Source: Bradysia coprophila
Taxonomy: Eukaryota; Arthropoda; Insecta; Diptera; Sciaridae
NCBI RefSeq assembly: GCF_014529535.1
Contig: NC_050738.1
Coordinates: 15,144,062 to 15,208,061, forward strand
Direction of reading: 5' to 3'
Length of the DNA: 64,000 nt
In this document: in pieces, positions 1-11,777 of the stretch
Position numbering within the stretch: position 1 is the first letter of the stretch
Layout of the letters: each line of letters begins with the position of its first letter
Notes under the pieces: model-generated
The model's input: only the letters and a program-made list of their open reading frames with translations
The model's database searches: none
What the model was told of the DNA's origin: nothing
Position numbers and translations under genes: made by a program

Positions 1-905
1 TTGTTGACGGCTATCTCGCACTCTGATCTTCTAACACTCTAATAAATTTTATGACCACTGATTAGGCGAAATTATTGGAATTACTATAATCAATGAATTG
101 GAAAGAGCTACATGGCAAAACTTAACCAACTTCTGAGACTGTTTCATCTGTTAACGTCAATTATGACAAAATAAACGTTGAACTCTGACTAATACTGTCC
201 TATATAGTAAAAAGTTTCGTAAAATGAGGGAAGTAAAAGATGTGTTGGTTGATAATGAAAGTATTTAGACGAAAAGAAGTAACAGATTTGATAAATATAT
301 TAAAATGTTGTGCTTGTCATCTCAGAAAGATTGAGAACACAACGGACGAATTCGCTCTCTGAGCGAAGAGAAGAGAAAATCGTAGAAAATATTTCAATTT
401 ATAGCAAAACCACAGGCTCGGAAGATAAAAGCTTTTCGATTTATCTTTCTATGTACCGACTGTATAATAGGCAGAGACTAAAAATGTTTTGTTAAGAAAC
501 GATGCAAACTCTCAAAGTTAATACCATTATCCCGATCAAACGTAATTAAACCTATGCAGGCCGAATGCAAGAGAAACAAAATTGCATAAATTTGCAACAA
601 TCGCAAGAAAAAATCAGGTCAAAGAAATCATTTTTCTACTCTCTGCTATTGCTATTTAATTGAGTTAACTTTCCAAACCCTCTGGAAAAAGAGTGGACTA
701 AGTACATTGAAATTATAATCACATTATTTTCGTACCTACGAACGAAAGTAAGGCCATAACATAATGTTTTATGAAGTGGAAATAGTCGTAAAACAAACGA
801 AAGGAATAAAAAAAATTGAATAATTTACTTCAACAACAACAACAACATTCAACCATCATTGTATGCTATATGAATGGTAGGAAGGAAAAAAAAAACAGAA
901 ATTAC
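1..905. other. Gene-poor left edge
   Basis: No convincing coding exon is seen here. A 61-codon frame at 310-495 has no recognisable content and no splice context. If the GST exon at 906-1078 belongs to a live gene, its downstream intron runs through this stretch and the following exon lies beyond the window edge. Confidence 0.4.
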
Positions 906-1078
906 CTTGGAAAGAGCTAGATGTCCATTATTTTCTTTAACAATGGCCTCCAATTTCTCCAAATAGAATGGAATTACTTCTGTTGTTAATGTAATTTGTT
1001 TCTTTTCCTTTACTTCATCATCGGGCTCATATGAGACGACGGCAATTTCTTCATTGATATCAAGAGTTATGCAAAGTT
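906..1078 (-). CDS. Isolated exon of a sigma-class glutathione S-transferase
   Basis: On the minus strand this stretch reads as one open frame ending at a good donor (CCAAG/GTAAT). It includes [17 protein letters not shown] followed by [20 protein letters not shown], which matches the helical C-terminal domain of insect sigma-class GST (Drosophila GstS1) closely. The exon probably starts after the AG at 1079-1080. Upstream GST exons are not visible before the oppositely oriented gene starting at 1374, and the last exon is not seen within the 905 bases to the left. It is either one exon of a gene with very long introns, with the + strand coiled-coil gene nested inside, or a stranded fragment. 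The protein match is clear; the status of the gene is not. Confidence 0.6.
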
Positions 1079-1373
1079 CTTCAATAAAAATGAGACTTTA
1101 TTTTTACTCGGGGTTTCCATAGATCATTTAGCATAGCATTGAAATTTTACAGACGGCAACCATATCACCAGATAATTGTCGAGTCTACTACTTCTTTAAA
1201 GTTAGAATCTTTCATATGATGGAAACAAAATATTTTACTTCTTTATTTCAGCTGCAAGAAACACTTTCCTATGAAAAGCATCCACAGCCAGAGAACATCG
1301 CTTATTTTCTCGTAGTCATCGATAACAGATGACATTGATTCGATCAAGTTAGTTGATCGATGATTGCTTGAAA

Positions 1374-4300
1374 ATGTCGTTGCGACTTTCTGATCCTGAA
1401 AAACCTAGAAAGAAATTTAAGAAAATAAAACGACGGAAAGGTTCAAAAAAGACCAAAAATATTGAATCAGAAGTGACCGTTTCAACAGGTTACTCCCAAG
1501 ATGTAGATCCCCCATCAACTATAATTACATCTTTGAATTCGGCTATAATAAAATGGAACCAAGAGGAGGCTCGTGGCATCGATCCGTATGAACATGGAGA
1601 TTATTCGAAAATGCCGCATGAAGCTCCGAACGAAGTAAATTTTGTTGGAGGAATAGGACCGAATACCGGTCATCATCGATCGAAAAAGTTCATTGATCGA
1701 ACGACACAAATCCAGCAGATATACAACATGAGATGTGATAATAAGACAATTTTCAATTTTTGTGAGGATCCACGACCCAGTAATATACCTTTAAGAAAGA
1801 ACATTAATGACGCTGAGAAAGCGGAAATCGTCGCTAAAAACACTGCTCGTCGAATCGTTGCAATTCAGCACGAACAACTTCCCATAGAAAAGCCGTCTGA
1901 TCAATCCACTTTAACTGAACAAGTACGGGAACATACATCAGATGCCTGCCTCGAAGACTATCAATTCACTGACAATAAACAAGCGAGCCTGGAGATACGT
2001 AAACAGTTCCTTGATCAAAAGCGAACTCTTTTAAAGCAAAAATTAAAAGTCGAAGTGCCACAGCGTTTAGGCGATGAGTACCGAAAGGAAAAATTTAAAT
2101 TGTCTGAGTACTATGATATCGATAAGACTCCAGGAGAAGTGGACATGGAGTCGGTAATACAAGTTGAAGAGGATTGGACTGAAAAGTACAAGGTCGAAGC
2201 ACACTATTGCGATCTAAAATTTGGTAGACCAATGCCGTTCATACCGACTCTTCCGCAAACTGAAAAGTTGGTCTCTTTAACAAGAACACTAGATAAACCA
2301 AGGAATCTAGAGAAGTTGAGAGAAGAAGTACAAAATTATTCAAAGCCCATAGAAGAAAATGTGATGAATGACTTTCCGTATCGAGAAACTGCCCGCGAAC
2401 TGAAGAAGATTCTACAGAAACAAAAAATAGAAAATCTTTCCATTGAATTGGCTTTGAAAGACTTTGACGAATTTATGGAAAGTTCAAATGTTCTTAATGG
2501 CGCTCATGATGGTCAGCAAGAAATAATACATGACGAGCCCCGTGGGCAACATCTACATGTAGTGATGAAAGACTACGAAGAGAAAATTCTGAAGAAATTA
2601 CTGGAAATTGACGCGCCAAGTTTTGAAAGGCCCGATGAAGATCCTGAACTTTTGGAAAATAATGAAGAGAAGAAGAAAGATGTTTCGTCGCAAGAAATCA
2701 CCTTGCCGATGGATTTTACTTATCCATTTGAAGCAAGACAAATTGACGTTGCAGTGGCTAAGGGTTGCGCTGATATAGAGCAAGGTAATAAAAACTAACT
2801 GAGAACATTCAATGTTTTCATTTCTAACGGTGACGTAAATATGCTCTTCAGACGTAAGCAATATTCCTTCCGAAGAAAGTCGCCTACAAGAAAATGAAAC
2901 AGAGCAAAGAAATGATAGAGAGGACGTTAAGAAAACGGAATCATTCTGCACGAATTTTACCGACGATAGCGGCAGTTTCATTGCAGTTCCAGGAAAGAAA
3001 CTTCATTTCAATCAATTGCTGTCGACTAAGAAGACTACTAAAATTAGACCACAAAAGCCAGCGAAAAAATTTGACGAATATCTTTGCCCCTACGAAGTAC
3101 TCCCATTAAAAGAAGCAAAAAAATTAAATCGAAGAGATAACAAGCTGGTACCTGAATTTGATTATAAAGAGCGTTTGAGGGTGGATGTCCCTCAATTCGA
3201 TTCAGAGCGTATTGGTGTAAAGAATAGGAAATATGTGAGTCAACTTGCCACGGAATGGGATGAATACTATCAGAAAGAAATTCTTAACCGACCGAGAATT
3301 CGAAGATTTAAACCGAGAACGATTATCAAACAGGTAGTGGACAGTCTAAGGTTGAAATACGAATCGACGTTTAAGCGGGAATATCTAACAGAGAAGACTA
3401 TCATCATTGAACAAGAAAAGATGTTTATTCAGCGAGCTGAAGAGTTTCGCGATTTTTGTACGGCATTTTTCTCAAATTTAACAACAACCAACTACCGCCA
3501 ATCCATGGCCAAAATACAAGATCTACGACCGATGTATGAGTTGAATGATCAACTAACATCGGAACTGACATCCCTTCAAAATGAACTAATCCAGCTGAGA
3601 ACAGCTATCATTCGTACTGAGGGCAGAGCGAGAGAGGCGACAATTCTTCAAAATGTGAGCTATTTAATGAAAGAGCCCAATTGGCGGGAGAAAAATGACT
3701 GGATCCATAAGAAACCGGACGGATATCTTGAAACTATTAAAGAATCCATTGAGAATCGAATGACAACTAATTTACGCAAGAGGGACAATGACAATGTGTG
3801 GGCGATCAAAGAATTTTTCGAACAACAAATATTCACGAACAAGCGTCCAGCTCTGATTTGCTTCGAGACACCACAAGCAATCATCGACACGATTACCGAT
3901 TTCAAAATTCAATTGTATCTGTCGCTATTAAAACTGGATCTATCCACATGGACTCTAGTGAATCTGTCGCATGCATACAATTCGTATATTAAATGGTCCA
4001 CGGATTTCATTGAGAACCGCAAAAAGTATGTTGAAGCTCGTTGTGCTCGAAAATATTTTCTCGATATTTGTACGACACATATGAAGAAAGATGCTGTTGA
4101 GCTCATAAATAGCAAATTGGTGGAATCAATTTCAGAGAAAACACTTCGTACATTGGAACCGTTATGCAATACCCTCTTCATCATTGTGATTCCGAAAAAC
4201 ATTCGGGACCAAGTAGCTGAAGGTAGCAGTGTTCTGTTGAAATTTCGTTTGATCATATCCCATGCTATGAACATGCTAGGTACTTTTGAAGATTACTTCG

Positions 4301-5109
4301 ATATCTTTCGCGTTTTGATCAAATTTTTCTCTCAATGCCATCAGAACAAATAGATTCGATTCCATCAACGAAGCGTAAAGAAATTGAAAAGAATATCCGC
4401 AAAGAGAACGGTTTCATTGAACGACGAACGGCTCGTGCAGTTGAATTGGAAACTCATTTCGAGAAAGCTAGAAAAGTTATGATTAAGCATAGCAATCCAC
4501 CGTTCCGTCGACAGCCACGTACAGGAAAGCTACCTCGATCCTATGCAAAAACATCGAAACCGAAACCGGTACAAAAAGACGGGCAGCCTGAAGATGGATA
4601 TCAAACGGTTCGTCTAGCGATCAGCAGACAAGACTTTGAGGTTTTCTTACCTCCAAATCCAAGCTACTTTTATTTGGATTCAACGTTTTTCGGAGGGGAT
4701 GCTGATGTTCCTAACATGGACTTTTTGCCGGAAATAAAGACCAACATCGACGAATTTATCGTTGATGTCAAAAATGTGTTGGCAAAGTGGGAACAGAATA
4801 AACAGGAGAGATATTTGGAAGAAGTGCATAACACTTGGACGACAACTTTTGGTGGTGAGTCAGGATGACGGATAGTTGCAATAAAAAAATTGTTGAAATA
4901 TAAATCAAAATTTTGTGTGCTCGGAATTTGCAGTTTATTACATTCCGATCCTCCTCTCACTTTTAAGTTCGTTTTCGTTCAACCAATTGAAGGTGAGTGG
5001 AAGCTATTATGGGTTTCCAATTCGCATTCAATGGGCATGGGTATTTTCATGAAACGTGGGTGCCCAGTAAATTTATTAACTTTTAGAGAAACCTACAAAA
5101 GACTTAGTT
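1374..5109 (+). CDS. Coiled-coil protein with DUF4200-like region (possible cilia/flagella protein)
   Basis: Exons proposed: 1374-2784, 2852-about 4328, about 4329-4854, 4934-4992 and 5089-5109; AATAAA lies at 5241-5246. Introns of 67, 79 and 96 bp have consensus ends and fitting phases. The product is about 1,150 residues, very charged, with a basic lysine-rich N-terminus, long helical stretches, and near 3,400-3,720 a coiled coil of the DUF4200 type (a FRDFCTAFF helix, then a leucine-rich coil ending in SYLMKEPNWREKND) that resembles CFAP100/CCDC38 axonemal proteins. That family call is tentative. The frame running to the stop at 4351-4353 is continued by a different overlapping frame that starts before it. 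The change falls at a run of five T, where one more T would keep the frame. A sequencing error or a real null allele are both possible. If the family call is right, the role would be in sperm or sensory axonemes. Confidence 0.55.
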
Positions 5110-6529
5110 TGAGTGGTTGGTTGTCGACCCAAAAAAAAAAGGTTTCTTAGCTGAGTATACTACAACTACTATAACCTAAATCTTTGTCTAAACTTCTGTA
5201 AATACAAGCGAGTGCACTTGCCTATTTTGCGGGCTTTTGAAATAAAGTTTTTGAGCTGGGCAGTGGACTTTGGCATTTTATTCTTGGGCTGTGCATTGTT
5301 CAAAAATTAATGAGTGTCGGGCGTTATGAGCACAATAATTTGGTATACCCACTCATCTATACAACCAATTTCAAAATTCAGCAGAAAGTGAACAGGAAGC
5401 CATGTGTAGTGTAATGGCCTCAACGTATCTTAAGTCTCCATTTCAAGTTACCTTAATCGTTAAGTAACTTACTTTACAAAGAATCTTTTTTCTTCGATCT
5501 CTTTGAATTGTTAATTCGTATTCATCATATAGTCTTCAGTGTCCACTTCTTTTCTTTCCGAATGCCTTACGCAATAAAAATAATAAACAGTTAAATGTGT
5601 GAAACGTAAATGATGATAAAGTCTCATAAAACCGCATTATATTCCGATGGTATAATCCACAAAGGTGATTTCTATATAGCATTCTTACCGTGTTCGATTA
5701 ATGTGTAAGGTGCATATGGTTAAGCCTCATAAAATATATGCCTGATAACGTTGGCTCTATTGCAATTATTTCACTTATCCATCAAGAACTTTATTATTGG
5801 TGCACATCATTTCGATAAAATTGGATAGGATGGAACAACTTAATTCTATTTCGTTTTTGTTCTATAAACTTACCTGAAGAAAAATTCCTATTATGCTGAC
5901 GAGCATGTACGGTAAAGGCATATTATAGGTCAAAATGAAGTTATGAATTTCAGACTCTTTATTGCATTTATACTCATACATGAGTCAAAATAAGAATCCA
6001 TTCCATTGAATATAACGTTTATGATATTGTGTGTATCGTATGGGAAATAAAATCAAAGAGCGGTTTTTTCTTTAGATGTTTTTTTTTGTGGTACAAGAAA
6101 AAGTAAAAAAAAGACGAGAACATTTTATTGTTTTAATTGGTCGGCATATGATTTTGATTACTTATATTTGATATTTTTATTATTTTACCCAACCAAACAG
6201 ACATTAGGTTTATTGTTGTTGTTCAAAAGCAGACGATGTCGAGGAGAGAAAAAAATGTAATGCATTTCGTCTTTATGATTTTTCGGCAATTTATTAATTC
6301 CTAAAGTAAATTTGAATTTTTTGTTTTTCGTTAAAGTTCATTAAGCTTTGGAAAAAGATCTGAATCTGAATCGTTGTTCGAAGTGTTTGCCAATATGAAC
6401 AAAAATGATAAACAAAGAATAGAGACGATTTACGAGTATCAGTTGTTGTGATATAAAACAAACCGGGTACAGCACCCGAGGTTAATGTTTTCACTCGAAA
6501 AAATGACTCTTTAATGCCAAGGGCTAAAA

Positions 6530-6990
6530 TTACAGAATTTTTCTCGCAATTGGGTCCCTTTGCATGAAAAGTTGTATACGTATCTGTTGTGGACGGTTGT
6601 TTTGGGAACTTTCACTTCATTCTCGCTACAACACGCGAAATTGCCCAATTAATAGTCCAAGACAGGTCCGTATGTAATTTTTCATACAAAGGGACGAAGC
6701 AGCTTAGGGAGAGAAGTAATTTCGTTAATTCAACATGATGCCTAATTGTAATCTATGTAATCACTTACTAGAACAAATAAACGTAACTAACTAACTAATT
6801 TCGTTAATTTACTTGTAATCAGGCTATTCAGATGATCACACTTCCTGTGGTACTGTTTTCTCGTAATTTAGGCCCTCGGCATGAAAAGTTGAATAACGTA
6901 TTACTGTGGACTGTAAATTTTGGGCATTTTCGCTTGTCGCCTTCACGTCGTGCTACAACTCGTGAAATCTAAAACCGTACTTGCAATCAG
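6530..6990. repeat. Two diverged direct copies of a ~130-bp sequence
   Basis: The segment at about 6540-6660 (reading ...TGCATGAAAAGTTG, then GTGGAC, then CGCTACAAC) recurs at about 6860-6975 (GGCATGAAAAGTTGAATAACG, CTGTGGACTG, CGTGCTACAAC). The two are clearly related but diverged, about 320 bp apart, and followed by similar CAATCAG...GATCA tails. This looks like an old duplicated or twice-inserted non-coding element. Confidence 0.5.
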
Positions 6991-7128
6991 AGGCCATAAA
7001 TGTTGATCAGATGATCCCGCTTGTTGTATAGCTATTGTCGTTGTACTCAAATACGTACGTTTCTTGTCATGGATTATAGCGGACAAACAATAGAACAAAA
7101 AACAGTTTTCCTAAAATCTGTTGTGATG

Positions 7129-7388
7129 TTTTGCCCATTTATAAAAAATAAATGGGGAAAAAATTGTTTCCAGACGTCTTAAGCTACATAAACCAAAAAA
7201 AAACTAACGAAAAATTTGCATGAAACGTATCACACATATTATCACAATTGATAAACAATGACTTGGACGCCATCACTTCTTATCAATTGCGATATGACTA
7301 TGTGATATTTTCATGGAATTTTTTGTAAATTTTTGTTTATGAAATTTAAGACGCCTAACGCAGTTCAACATGAATGGGCGAAATATCG
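7129..7388. mobile_element. Imperfect inverted-repeat element (MITE-like)
   Basis: The left arm (TTTTGCCCATTTATAAA, later GACGTCTTAAG, later CACAATTGATAA) is matched on the opposite strand by the right arm (TTATCAATTGCGATA, then TTAAGACGCCTAACG, then AATGGGCGAAATAT). Arms are about 110-125 bp with many mismatches, so this is an old non-autonomous foldback or MITE copy. No transposase is present. Confidence 0.5.
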
Positions 7389-7668
7389 CGAGCATATGTA
7401 TGTATTTGAGTAGAATTGTTGTATTTATGTTGTTTGGCCCACGTTAAATTCAAATAATTACAATAATTTATTGTTTATTGGTCTGTTCAACGAAGTATTC
7501 AGTACGAGTACAGTTGATTTTATCACCGCATATACTATATCGACTTACACAACTAAGTTTTTATTATAATATTGATTTTGTACCCCAAAATTTGCAAAGA
7601 AATAAATTTGTTGAGACTCTAAGTGGCAGTTAGTCTTTTATTGGTGATAAATAGTAATTTCATGAACA

Positions 7669-7751
7669 GTCAAAGTGGCCGAGTGGTCTAAGGCGCTACG
7701 TTCAGGTCGTAGTCTTCTCTGAAGGCATGGGTTCGAATCCCATCTTTGACA
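7669..7751 (+). tRNA. tRNA-Leu (anticodon CAG)
   Basis: This is an 83-nt class II tRNA. The acceptor stem GTCAAAG (7669-7675) pairs with CTTTGAC (7744-7750), with discriminator A at 7751. The anticodon stem CTACG/CGTAG closes the loop TTCAGGT, so the anticodon is CAG at 7703-7705. A variable arm (TCTTCTCTGAAGG region) and a T arm with GGTTCGAATCC follow; the last also acts as the internal B box. There is no intron. A T-run directly downstream is a typical Pol III terminator. The CCA is not encoded, as expected for a nuclear gene. Confidence 0.97.
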
Positions 7752-7754
7752 CAA

Positions 7755-7764
7755 TTTTTTTTTT
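7755..7764 (+). terminator. Pol III T-run terminator of tRNA-Leu
   Basis: Ten T residues begin four bases after the tRNA 3' end, the normal RNA polymerase III stop signal. Confidence 0.85.
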
Positions 7765-10700
7765 ATTTTTTTTTTTATTGTTTTAAGAATAAAAAGGGTT
7801 TCTAATTGTTAAAAATAAGAATAGATGAGAATTGGGGTACGGTGAATGAAATTCAGTGATGAAAGTTACAAAGTAAATGGAATAAGCAATTTTATGGTAG
7901 TCTTTTCAAATTTTAGTCAGGCAATCGTTATTTAATATTTAATTTTTGATATCGGGACGCTAGAAGGACGACGAGAAGGGACAAGAAGCGAAAAATTTAG
8001 GATCTGTGGTTTACCGAATACACAGTAAAATGATTCCATTTGCTTTCATTAAATTATGAAAATTTATTTCAAATATTGTTTGGTAAAATGAACGGTAGAC
8101 TGACTTAGGATTATTGTATAAAATCACAATTCGGTCGGATTGTATAACGTCACTTTTATGTTCCATACCAGTCTTTTAATATTAAATCCAATGTAGTTCA
8201 AATACGACGGGTTATATTCAGCAAATAGGTAAACTTGAGCACATATTTATATTTTTATTTCAAATAAAAATCTGAATAATTATAGAATATTATGCGCTCA
8301 AAACAAACAACGAGACAAATACATTATTTATCCGTTCTCTTTTAATGTCTTGTCTTACAACTTATCCGTTGTGTTATAAAATGGATGACCAATGGCCGAT
8401 GCAAATATTTAAGAAAAAAAAAATGACTGTCGGGATTGAACAAACACACAAGATATATTTTTAAGCAAACATTTACAAAAAAACACAAATTTTCTTCGTA
8501 TTGTCAGTCTGACAGATATATATATGTGTACATATATACGGAGATACATCTCAACATTATATAGATATATTCATTGTCCAATCTACATGTAATGGATAGA
8601 CAAATAACGCACAAACATTTATTAACATCAAATTTTATGTTGTGTACAAAACGTGGAAGTTTTTTTTTTATTTATTATTTTTCTGTAAAAACCGATTTTC
8701 TATTAGTATGAAATCTGTTTACCTACAGCAGCGAAAGTAGAGTGATATTTTTTGTGTGAACATCACAAAGTCTGCACTAGCATTGAGCATATATACAAAT
8801 ATTCAGTCGAAGTGTTGGATGATAATTTGGTATTAATATCAAATGTTCAAATGTTTTTTAGTCATTTGTAATATAGTATGTACACGGAGCGAATGTTAAA
8901 AAAAATTGTTAATTCAATTCAATGAATAGCTTAGGCTACGAAAATAATTTCGGGGTCACAGCATATAATTTGGATTTAATCTCAGTTATTGTTTTTTCAC
9001 CTCAATAAGTACGACTACGACAAAGACAAAAAAAACTGATTTTGAGCAAGACGGCAATGAGTCGTTTTTTAGTCGCAAGCAAACAATAGTACGATACTGT
9101 CTTGAGGGGAAACTTTTTGTTTAGGCATGTGGAAGGGTTGTATTTGAAGACGAGGAATGCATCCCACACGTCAACAGTACAGGTGCTTTGTTGCCTTGCG
9201 ACAACGCACTTCAAGCAAAAGTTCTATTAGTGCCAGCTGCCAAATAGAGTGCTAATTTGTATGAAACAAATTTCTAGATTTTTTTACAGTGCCAAAATTT
9301 GTTCGATACACTGTCCAGTTTCGGTACCCTATTTAGAGTACCACTCATGCTTGAAGTGAGTTGCTTGCGAACATAAAATGCAAAAAAAAGGTTTTTGTTT
9401 ACAGTGTCAGGATGATTGCTGGACAGGACACGTTGTGTTTGATATAAGACCTCCTTTTAGTTTAGTCGATTTAAGAATCACTTTGCTAAATAGCTAACTC
9501 TAGTGGAAGAAAATTAATGAATATAAGCACCGCCGGTGAAAGTAACATTTTCAAAACAAATTTTGATCGCTGCTGGTCTTGGCCTTGGTTTCGACAATAT
9601 AGACCATGACTATCGATTTATCAAACTTTTGAGAGCTTTTTTTTCACCATAGATCGGTATGTTCCGTTTTCATTGTTATCTCACGTGACCTATCTGAAGA
9701 GGATGTCATCTGATTGTTTTATTCAAACAACGATCACTGTGTTTTTGAATTAATTTATTTAATTTTTCGTTTGAGTAATTAAAAATATTAATATTTTGTA
9801 TAAAAATTTGTTCTATGAATACAATTTATTGAATAAAAATAACTAGTCAAAAATGTAAATCATGAGTTGATGACGATTTAATGTTAAAAAAAAAAGAAAA
9901 ATTAAAAGAGAAAAAACAAAAAATTAATACGACGAAAATCAACAAAATTGATGATCAATTTCATAACATCAACTCTCAACAATTTAATAATTATTTAACC
10001 GAAAATTACATAACTTTTGCATGTAACAAAATTATTGTCTTTTTTTTACTTTAATAATTGTGTCTCGTCAATTGAAAGAACGCTGCGCAAACAAATCATA
10101 AGGCCATGGATTCTCTAATTTGTCTAGTTCACTTTTAGGAAAAAAGCTGAATTTCGGTAGGAGTGTTGGAACCAAAATTGAACATGACAATGTAAAGGTA
10201 ATTAGAGTTATTCAGTGTAAAATAAAAGGATTTGAATCGTTTCGTTGAATAAAACGAAAATAATTTTAAATTTCCAACAATATCACCAGTATCTGCGAAA
10301 AACAACTCCGAATTTTTAAGCTCCGAACGAGTTTCCTTTAAGGAAGATTTTCTGTTACATTTTCGTTTTACAAAATGAAGTAGAAGAGCTTCTGCAAAAG
10401 AGAAACGTTTTCGGAACTTTGAAATTCGCAGCTCTGAAATTCTGAGGTTTTTTAGTCGACATAACAGTCATGAACTAATTAATGCTAAATGTGGCATTGC
10501 CGTAGGATGTTTCAGTAGGACTTAAGACCATCAGTTACTCCAATCCTACCGAAACAATTGCATAGTGACTATTAGTTACCTATAAACAGATATATTCAAA
10601 AGAAATTTTGCTAACTGCACACGCAACAAATATGCTTAGTAAATCTTTAAAGGAACAATATTAATCACCAAAATGAGGGAAAAAAGTAGGTTTCATGTTT

Positions 10701-11640
10701 CATGCAAACAAAAGTAAAGTAAAATGCTTGGGGCAATGGGATAAGTAAATTGAAAATATAAGTTTCAAGACAACAATAACCGGTGTCTGAATCATTAGTC
10801 ACTGATTACACAATAGATTGTGTGATAAACTGATTTTTGTATTGTTCTGCACTCCTAGCGTACTACATATCAAAATTTTCGAAATATGTGCGCATAAAGT
10901 ATAACAACAACCCCGATAAAACGAAATAATGAATGGTGTGTTTGTGTGTGAGATGAGGATGATGATCTTTGATATTATTATTATTCAATTGATGCAGCTA
11001 AATTCATTATTTGGTTTTTGTGTTCATGTGTTCATGTGTGTGTGTAAAAATATTTGAATAATTTTTATAAACATTGTCGGTGACAAACATTAATATAATA
11101 ATTTGTAAAATGGGATTAAAATACAAAACTATCTAAACGAGTTAGCAAGACGTTGTGTGGTTTTTCATAATCATTTTTCTCTTCTCTTCCTTCTGTTTGT
11201 CTTATATGATGCATTACTCACAATATATAGAATACACAGTCTAATCTAGCACATTGAGAATTTTATTAAATTGATTTTTCTTGCAAATATTGAATAAAGT
11301 TTTTATTCTAAAAGGTCATGCTCTTGTATCAAATTTTATTCATTCAAAATTCAGTGTTTTTGGATCGGTCTCGATTTCATGACAAAAATTTAATTGTGTG
11401 ATCTCATCAGACAAACAACTCGTATACATCGAATTTGAATCAATTGAATGAGAATTATGGAATAGTTTATGTTACATAATTCATATGTCCATTGCTGTAT
11501 GGGAAGTAAATCCTAAAATCATCCGCACACTTTCCCAATTTTTAAAAATATTTGGCTGTTAACGGATGATATTTGTTCAATTGAAGGACACCTTTCTCAC
11601 GAAAACAAGTCTGCTCTTTCACATCACACAACATTTTATC
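7765..11640. other. Long gene-poor stretch between tRNA-Leu and mib1
   Basis: AT-rich sequence with no supported exon on either strand. It holds one inverted-repeat element at 9198-9371. The right end, up to the stop codon at 11778, probably includes the mib1 3' untranslated region: on the minus strand an AATAAA with neighbouring A/T-rich sequence occurs near 11,290-11,310. Confidence 0.5.
9198..9371. mobile_element. MITE copy, family with CGCACTTCAAGCA-type ends
   Basis: The left end GCGACAACGCACTTCAAGCA (9198-9217) is mirrored at the right end by TGCTTGAAGTGAGTTGCTTG (ending about 9369). The inside carries CCAAATAGAGTGC, CGATACACTGTCCAGTTTCG and TTTAGAGTACCACTCATGC, shared with copies at 21.9 and 24.3 kb and with partial copies near 19.0 and 24.7 kb. 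Length is about 174 bp with no coding capacity, so it is a non-autonomous DNA element. Confidence 0.7.
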
Positions 11641-11777
11641 GAATCCGAAGACTCATCCACAATATTCTCGGTTTTAGACAATATTCGTTTAATAGAGTAA
11701 CCCGTAGCACATTGACAGGAATAAGGATAGATTTGATGTGTACAAAATAGATCAAAACGAATAAGTATTTTTCACTT

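Larger units (their letters stand above)
5110..7668. other. Intergenic, AT-rich, with repeats
   Basis: After the poly(A) signal at 5241 no coding exon could be supported. A minus-strand stretch at about 5880-5980 is open and followed by GTAAGT but has no recognisable product. Two diverged repeat copies (6530-6990) and an imperfect inverted repeat (7129-7388) are listed separately. Confidence 0.5.

Noticed and set aside
4223-4279. GT...AG segment as a 57-bp intron to explain the frame change in the coiled-coil gene
   Set aside because: Its length is a multiple of three, so removing it would not change the frame.
5880-5990. Minus-strand open stretch reading NFILTYNMPLPYMLVSIIGI and followed by GTAAGT
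   Set aside because: No acceptor gives a convincing exon, a stop lies just upstream, and no partner exon or family is recognised.
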